IMG/VR virus record: IMGVR_UViG_3300030451_000049 | Coordinates: 1 to 24,700 of that record | Source: a virus | Direction: 5' to 3' (one strand) | DNA: 24,700 nt | In this document: positions 21,423 to 24,700 of the stretch, in pieces | Numbering within the stretch: the stretch's first letter is position 1 | Layout of the letters: the number at the start of each line of letters is the position of its first letter | Made by a program: the position numbers and the translations under genes | Notes under the pieces: generated by a model | What the model saw: the letters and a program-made list of their open reading frames with translations, nothing else | What the model was told of the DNA's origin: nothing | The model's database searches: none

Positions 21423-22658
21423 ATGGCAACTAACACCGCAGCATCTTTTACAAACCACACAGGCAATGGCACTGCTGGTCCGTTTAGTATTTCCTTTTCG
21501 TATCTTTCAGAAGCAGAAGTAGATGTAACTGTAGGTGGTGTATTAAAAACCATAACAACTCACTACACATTTACCAGTGCAACCCAGATTACATTTACCA
21601 GTGGTAATGAACCTGGTAACGGTGTTGCAATTAAGTTTCAAAGAGATACAGACATAAGTGCAAAGAAGGTAGATTTTCAAGACGGTAGTGTTCTTACGGA
21701 GACAGATTTAGATACCAACGCAGATCAGGTCTTATTTGCTCAGCAAGAGATTATTGATAAATTAGGCGGTATTGAAGAAGGAGCTACAGCAGATCAAACA
21801 AATGCAGAAATAAAAACAGCATACGAAGCAAACTCTGATACAAACGCATTTACTGATGCAGAAAAAACAAAGTTACAAAATTTAGATTTATCAAAACTAC
21901 AAGGAATAGAAACAGGAGCAACCGCAGATCAATCTAACGCTGAGATTAAAACTGCTTATGAAGCCAACTCTGACACTAATGCTTTTACTGATGCAGAGAA
22001 AACAAAACTAGCAGGTATTTCTGCAAGTGCAGGTGCAACAACATTTGTAGGTCTTGGAGATACCCCTGCAAACTTTACAAGTGCAGCAGGTAAGACAGTT
22101 AAAGTAAACAGTAGTGCCAATGCTTTAGAGTTTGTAGATCAGATTTCAGATGTTGTAGGAGATACTACACCACAGCTAGGAGGAGATTTAGATGTACAGG
22201 CAAGAGAAATAAATACATCTACATCTAATGGCAATATAAAATTAAATCCTAATGGCTCTGGTGCAGTAGAGGTAAAAGGTGATGGAAGTAGTAATGATGG
22301 TAAATTACAACTTAACTGTTCACAAAACTCTCATGGTGTAAAACTACAATCCCCTGCTCATAGTGCAGGTCAATCTTATACTATGATTCTGCCTGATAAC
22401 CAGATAGCAGCAGATAAATTTTTAAAAGTAAAAAGTATTACTGGTAGTGGAGCAACAGCAGTAGGACAACTAGAATATGCAGATGGTGGGGGTGGAGCTA
22501 CAGGTGGCGGTACTGATAAGGTGTTCTTCGAGAGTGACCAAACAATTACAACATCTTACACTTTAACTGCTAATAAACACGCACACACAGTAAGTCCTAC
22601 AATAGCTAATAATGTCAATGTGGTAGTGCCAAACAACGCAATATTAGTTATCTTATAG
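21423..22658 (+). CDS. tail fibre anchor protein with T7 gp17-type N-terminus
   Basis: Residues 1-110 match the T7 gp17 N-terminal attachment domain (GPFSISFSYLSEAEVDVTV, then ITTHYTFTSATQITFTSG, VDFQDGSVLTETDLD and LFAQQEIIDKL), which docks the fibre to the tail. Then come two copies of a 36-residue repeat (GATADQ-NAEIKTAYEANSDTN) at 116-151 and 161-196. The rest is Gly/Ser/Asn-rich, with segments such as TPQLGGDLDVQAREI and GSGAVEVKG common in phage fibres. At 411 residues it is shorter than gp17 (553), and a distinct receptor-binding tip is not evident. The following genes may supply tips (inference). Confidence 0.88.
   Translation: MATNTAASFTNHTGNGTAGPFSISFSYLSEAEVDVTVGGVLKTITTHYTFTSATQITFTSGNEPGNGVAIKFQRDTDISAKKVDFQDGSVLTETDLDTNADQVLFAQQEIIDKLGGIEEGATADQTNAEIKTAYEANSDTNAFTDAEKTKLQNLDLSKLQGIETGATADQSNAEIKTAYEANSDTNAFTDAEKTKLAGISASAGATTFVGLGDTPANFTSAAGKTVKVNSSANALEFVDQISDVVGDTTPQLGGDLDVQAREINTSTSNGNIKLNPNGSGAVEVKGDGSSNDGKLQLNCSQNSHGVKLQSPAHSAGQSYTMILPDNQIAADKFLKVKSITGSGATAVGQLEYADGGGGATGGGTDKVFFESDQTITTSYTLTANKHAHTVSPTIANNVNVVVPNNAILVIL
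21768..22010 (+). repeat. two-copy 108-bp direct repeat in the tail fibre gene
   Basis: Copy 1 is 21768-21875 and copy 2 is 21903-22010, in frame, with a 27-base spacer (period 135). The encoded 36-residue units differ at only two positions (Glu/Thr and Thr/Ser), while 19 codons differ synonymously. The unit, containing GATADQ and NAEIKTAYEANSDTN, is common in phage fibres, where it probably forms a trimeric shaft. Confidence 0.88.
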
Positions 22659-22660
22659 TT

Positions 22661-23290
22661 ATGCCAGTAACAATCAACGGATCAGGTTCAATAACAGGTT
22701 TATCAGTCGGGGGTTTGCCTGATGGTTCTGTTGCACTTGCTGATTTAGCAACAACAGGAACAGCATCTAGTTCTACGTTTTTAAGAGGTGATGGAGCATT
22801 TGCGGAAGCTGGTGGTGGAAAATTTGCCAGTTATGCTCTTATTGCAGATCATAAATCTTCTGGAACACCAGGCGGAACTTTTGTTAGTGGTGATTGGAGA
22901 ACAAGAGACTTAAATACTGAAGTAGCAGATGCAGATGGAATAGTCTCAATTAGTAGTAACCAATTTACGTTACAAGCTGGAACGTATTTAATAAAATGGA
23001 AATGCCCTGTTTATGGTAGAGATTACAATCAAAGTAGATTATATAATATAACTGATAGTAGCGTAGTTGGTAATGGAGGGTCTATGTATTCTTGGTACAA
23101 TGGTAATGTCTCAAATACTTCTGATGGACAAGCAAGAGTAACAATTAGCGGTGCAAAAGTATTTGAACTTCAACATAGAACTTCCCAATCATCATCAGGA
23201 GAAAATACTGCCTTTGGTGTACGAGTAGGAAATCAGTTTACTGTAACTACTGAAGTATATTCTCAATGTGAAATTTATAAGGAGTCATAA
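22661..23290 (+). CDS. fibre / receptor-binding protein 1 (209 aa)
   Basis: N-terminal fibre-type leader (NGSGSITGLSVGGLPDGSVA, then TFLRGDGAFAEAGGG) followed from about residue 55 by a beta-rich globular domain containing SGDWRTRDLNTEVADADGIV, ISSNQFTLQAGTYLIKWKCP and RLYNITDSSVVGNG. I recall this domain as common at the end of marine phage fibres. It is C1q/TNF-like in appearance and probably trimeric, displayed on the virion surface to bind the host. It ends about VYSQCEIYKES. Two bases follow the anchor stop, and no Shine-Dalgarno is visible. Confidence 0.76.
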   Translation: MPVTINGSGSITGLSVGGLPDGSVALADLATTGTASSSTFLRGDGAFAEAGGGKFASYALIADHKSSGTPGGTFVSGDWRTRDLNTEVADADGIVSISSNQFTLQAGTYLIKWKCPVYGRDYNQSRLYNITDSSVVGNGGSMYSWYNGNVSNTSDGQARVTISGAKVFELQHRTSQSSSGENTAFGVRVGNQFTVTTEVYSQCEIYKES

Positions 23291-23292
23291 TC

Positions 23293-23607
23293 ATGGCAAT
23301 AAATTCAGATACAGACATTAATTTAGCTTTATTGCAACTCGGTAAAAATGCTAATCGTTATAGACTAGATCAAAGTTGCACACCCCATAAAATTATTGAA
23401 TGGGATTCTGGAAATAAAGATTCACAACCTACAGATAATGAATTAAATGCAGCTTATACAGCTTGGAAAAATGCCAATGAATATAAACAAAATAGAGTTG
23501 CAGAATATCCAGCTATTGTAGATCAGCTTGATGACATTTATCATAATGGTATAGATGGTTGGAAAACTACTATTAAAGCTATCAAAGACAAATATCCTAA
23601 AACATGA
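23293..23607 (+). CDS. small acidic fibre-assembly chaperone-like protein 1 (104 aa)
   Basis: The C-terminal half reads NRVAEYPAIVDQLDDIYHNG and then GWKTTIKAIKDKYPKT, a signature I remember from small proteins next to marine phage tail fibre genes, often labelled tail assembly chaperones. The N-terminus (DINLALLQLGKNANRYRL) is variable. A clear AAGGAG lies eight bases upstream. The stop overlaps the next fibre ATG as ATGA, implying coupled synthesis with that fibre. The chaperone role is inference; it could instead be a minor tail component. Confidence 0.65.
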   Translation: MAINSDTDINLALLQLGKNANRYRLDQSCTPHKIIEWDSGNKDSQPTDNELNAAYTAWKNANEYKQNRVAEYPAIVDQLDDIYHNGIDGWKTTIKAIKDKYPKT

Positions 23608-24233
23608 GCAAGATTTCACTTAAACACTCAGGCGGTAATGTTGTTTCACTCAACTCACCAACTTCCGCACCAACATCATCAGACGTTGCATTTAAACTAC
23701 CAAATGCTGATGGGACAAATGGTCAGGTATTAAAAACAGATGGTTCGGGAAATTTAAGTTTCGGTGCTGATTCTGGCGGTAAAATTCTTCAAGTAATACA
23801 AGATACCAAAACAGATACACAATCAATACAGTCACAAAGTTTTGTTGATATATCAGGTTTGTCAGTTACGATTACTCCAAGTGCAACAACAAGTAAAATT
23901 AGAATTTTCTATGCAATTTCTTCTTGCACACAAGCTTATGCAATGTTTAGATTACAAAGAAATGGGACAGACATTTTTTTAGGTGATGCTGATGGTAGTA
24001 GAACACAAAGCACATTCACTACTGCTAGTATGAACCAGTATGAAGTGCCATTATCAGGCGGTGTGTATTTAGATTCTCCTTCTTCAACAAGTGCTTTAAC
24101 TTATAAATTTCAAGTTGCTACTCCTGATAGTTCAAGTTCACAAGTGTTTATTAATAGATATAAAACTGATAGTAATTCTAATTTTGTTGGTAGACCAACT
24201 TCTGTAATAATAGTTGAGGAGGTGGCAGCTTAA
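23604..24233 (+). CDS. fibre / receptor-binding protein 2 (209 aa)
   Basis: N-terminal fibre leader (SVAFKLPNADGTNGQVLKT-like: DVAFKLPNADGTNGQVLKTD GSGNLSFG) then a beta-rich domain with KILQVIQDTKTDTQSI, SGLSVTITPSATTSKIRIFY and MFRLQRNGTDIFLGDADGSR, ending RPTSVIIVEEVAA. The SATTSKI and RNGTDIxxGDxxGSR elements recur in fibre tips of marine phages as I recall. Its domain differs from that of fibre 1, so the virus may carry two receptor-binding specificities or a branched fibre. Translation is coupled by ATGA overlap to the upstream chaperone-like gene. Confidence 0.76.
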   Translation: MSKISLKHSGGNVVSLNSPTSAPTSSDVAFKLPNADGTNGQVLKTDGSGNLSFGADSGGKILQVIQDTKTDTQSIQSQSFVDISGLSVTITPSATTSKIRIFYAISSCTQAYAMFRLQRNGTDIFLGDADGSRTQSTFTTASMNQYEVPLSGGVYLDSPSSTSALTYKFQVATPDSSSSQVFINRYKTDSNSNFVGRPTSVIIVEEVAA

Positions 24234-24265
24234 TGTCCATCTTCTATAATTAAAAAAAACTGATT

Positions 24266-24589
24266 ATGGCTAATTTAGACCACGAAGCAATACGAAAAGC
24301 TTATCCAAATGCTGTGTCAATAGATGATGGCACAGGTGCTTATGATGAAAATGGTAAGTCGATTAGTTTAGAGCAAAGTAAAATAGATGTAGCAAGAGCA
24401 GAATTAGACACAGAGGCAGCAAAAGTTAAATACAAAACAGATAGAACAACTGATGGTTCTACAATTTATGCAGATATTGGAGATCAGCTTGGGATGATAT
24501 ACGATGACATTATTGCTGGCAAATTAGATGCAACAGGAAGTTTTGCTGTTCACAATAAAGCTGTAAAAGACGCTAATCCCAAGCCATGA
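24266..24589 (+). CDS. small acidic fibre-assembly chaperone-like protein 2 (107 aa)
   Basis: The C-terminal region YADIGDQLGMIYDDIIAGKL, then AVHNKAVKDANPKP, lines up with the first chaperone-like protein (Y-x-x-I-x-DQL-x-x-IY...KA-x-KD-x-x-PK), so the two are probably divergent paralogues. The N-terminus (DHEAIRKAYPNAVSIDDGTG) is unrelated and contains a glycine-rich turn. A 32-base spacer with no hairpin precedes it. Its stop overlaps the next fibre start as ATGA. Confidence 0.65.
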   Translation: MANLDHEAIRKAYPNAVSIDDGTGAYDENGKSISLEQSKIDVARAELDTEAAKVKYKTDRTTDGSTIYADIGDQLGMIYDDIIAGKLDATGSFAVHNKAVKDANPKP

Positions 24590-24700
24590 GTACATTAAAA
24601 GTCACTAATGTTGCACACGAAACAAGCACATTAAACACGCTTGTATTTGATAATGGTGGTGGTTCTGGTAACGGAAGAGTTACTACAAAAGGAACTATCG
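24586..24700 (+). CDS. fibre protein 3, partial (cut by the window edge)
   Basis: Starts with the ATGA overlap on the previous stop and stays open to the end. The visible 38 residues begin MSTLKVTNVAHETSTLNTLV and continue with a Gly/Ser/Asn-rich stretch, the usual start of short marine phage fibre proteins. It is the third fibre gene of the array; its receptor domain lies outside the window. Confidence 0.68.
   Translation, partial: MSTLKVTNVAHETSTLNTLVFDNGGGSGNGRVTTKGTI

Noticed and set aside
1-24700. tRNA, CRISPR array, insertion sequence, integrase or photosynthesis and nucleotide-metabolism genes
   Set aside because: Scanned by eye. No repeat-spacer pattern, transposase or integrase signature, cloverleaf-like intergenic sequence or auxiliary metabolic gene was seen. 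The longest intergenic gap is only about 141 bases.

Overview
The window is about 24.7 kb of a T7-like podovirus (Autographiviridae-type) genome. It is read entirely on the + strand, tightly packed and AT-rich. Gene order follows T7: single-subunit RNA polymerase (5'-truncated at the window edge), ssDNA-binding protein, endonuclease I, primase-helicase, 5'-3' exonuclease, portal, scaffold, major capsid protein, tail tubes A and B, a gp13-like protein, internal virion proteins gp14/gp15/gp16-like, then a T7-type tail fibre N-terminal anchor. The window ends inside an array of further fibre genes. Terminase, lysis genes and everything upstream of the RNA polymerase lie outside it.

The host is probably a marine picocyanobacterium. 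This is inference. It rests on the overall resemblance of the capsid, portal and small basic proteins to marine cyanopodovirus proteins as I remember them, on the scarcity of Shine-Dalgarno sequences, and on a strong rule that ATG starts are preceded by two pyrimidines, which I recall as a cyanobacterial feature. A pelagiphage-like host cannot be excluded from sequence alone. No photosynthesis, nucleotide-metabolism or integrase genes are present here.

Layout. 1-5362: transcription and replication module. No DNA polymerase gene lies in it, because the exonuclease start overlaps the primase-helicase stop. 5363-5503: a gap with a probable terminator hairpin and a host-type extended -10 promoter. 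5504-8826: three small proteins, portal, a 50-aa ORF and scaffold. 8829-9952: six small, mostly lysine/arginine-rich ORFs inserted between scaffold and capsid. 9953-11101: structured leader, major capsid gene with the best ribosome-binding site in the window, and a strong intrinsic terminator. 11108-21420: tail tubes and internal core, with the peptidoglycan-cleaving domain and a LysM placed at the end of the gp15-like protein instead of the start of gp16. 21423-24700: fibre anchor with a 36-residue duplicated repeat, then alternating fibre and small chaperone-like genes.

The genes form one lytic programme. Phage RNA polymerase transcribes a minimal replication set that probably relies on a host (or elsewhere-encoded) replicative polymerase. 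The structural genes then build a short-tailed virion with an ejectable internal core and a modular receptor-binding apparatus. The findings most worth follow-up are the missing polymerase together with a helicase lacking the T7 acidic tail, the shifted muralytic domain boundary, and the fibre/chaperone cassette array.
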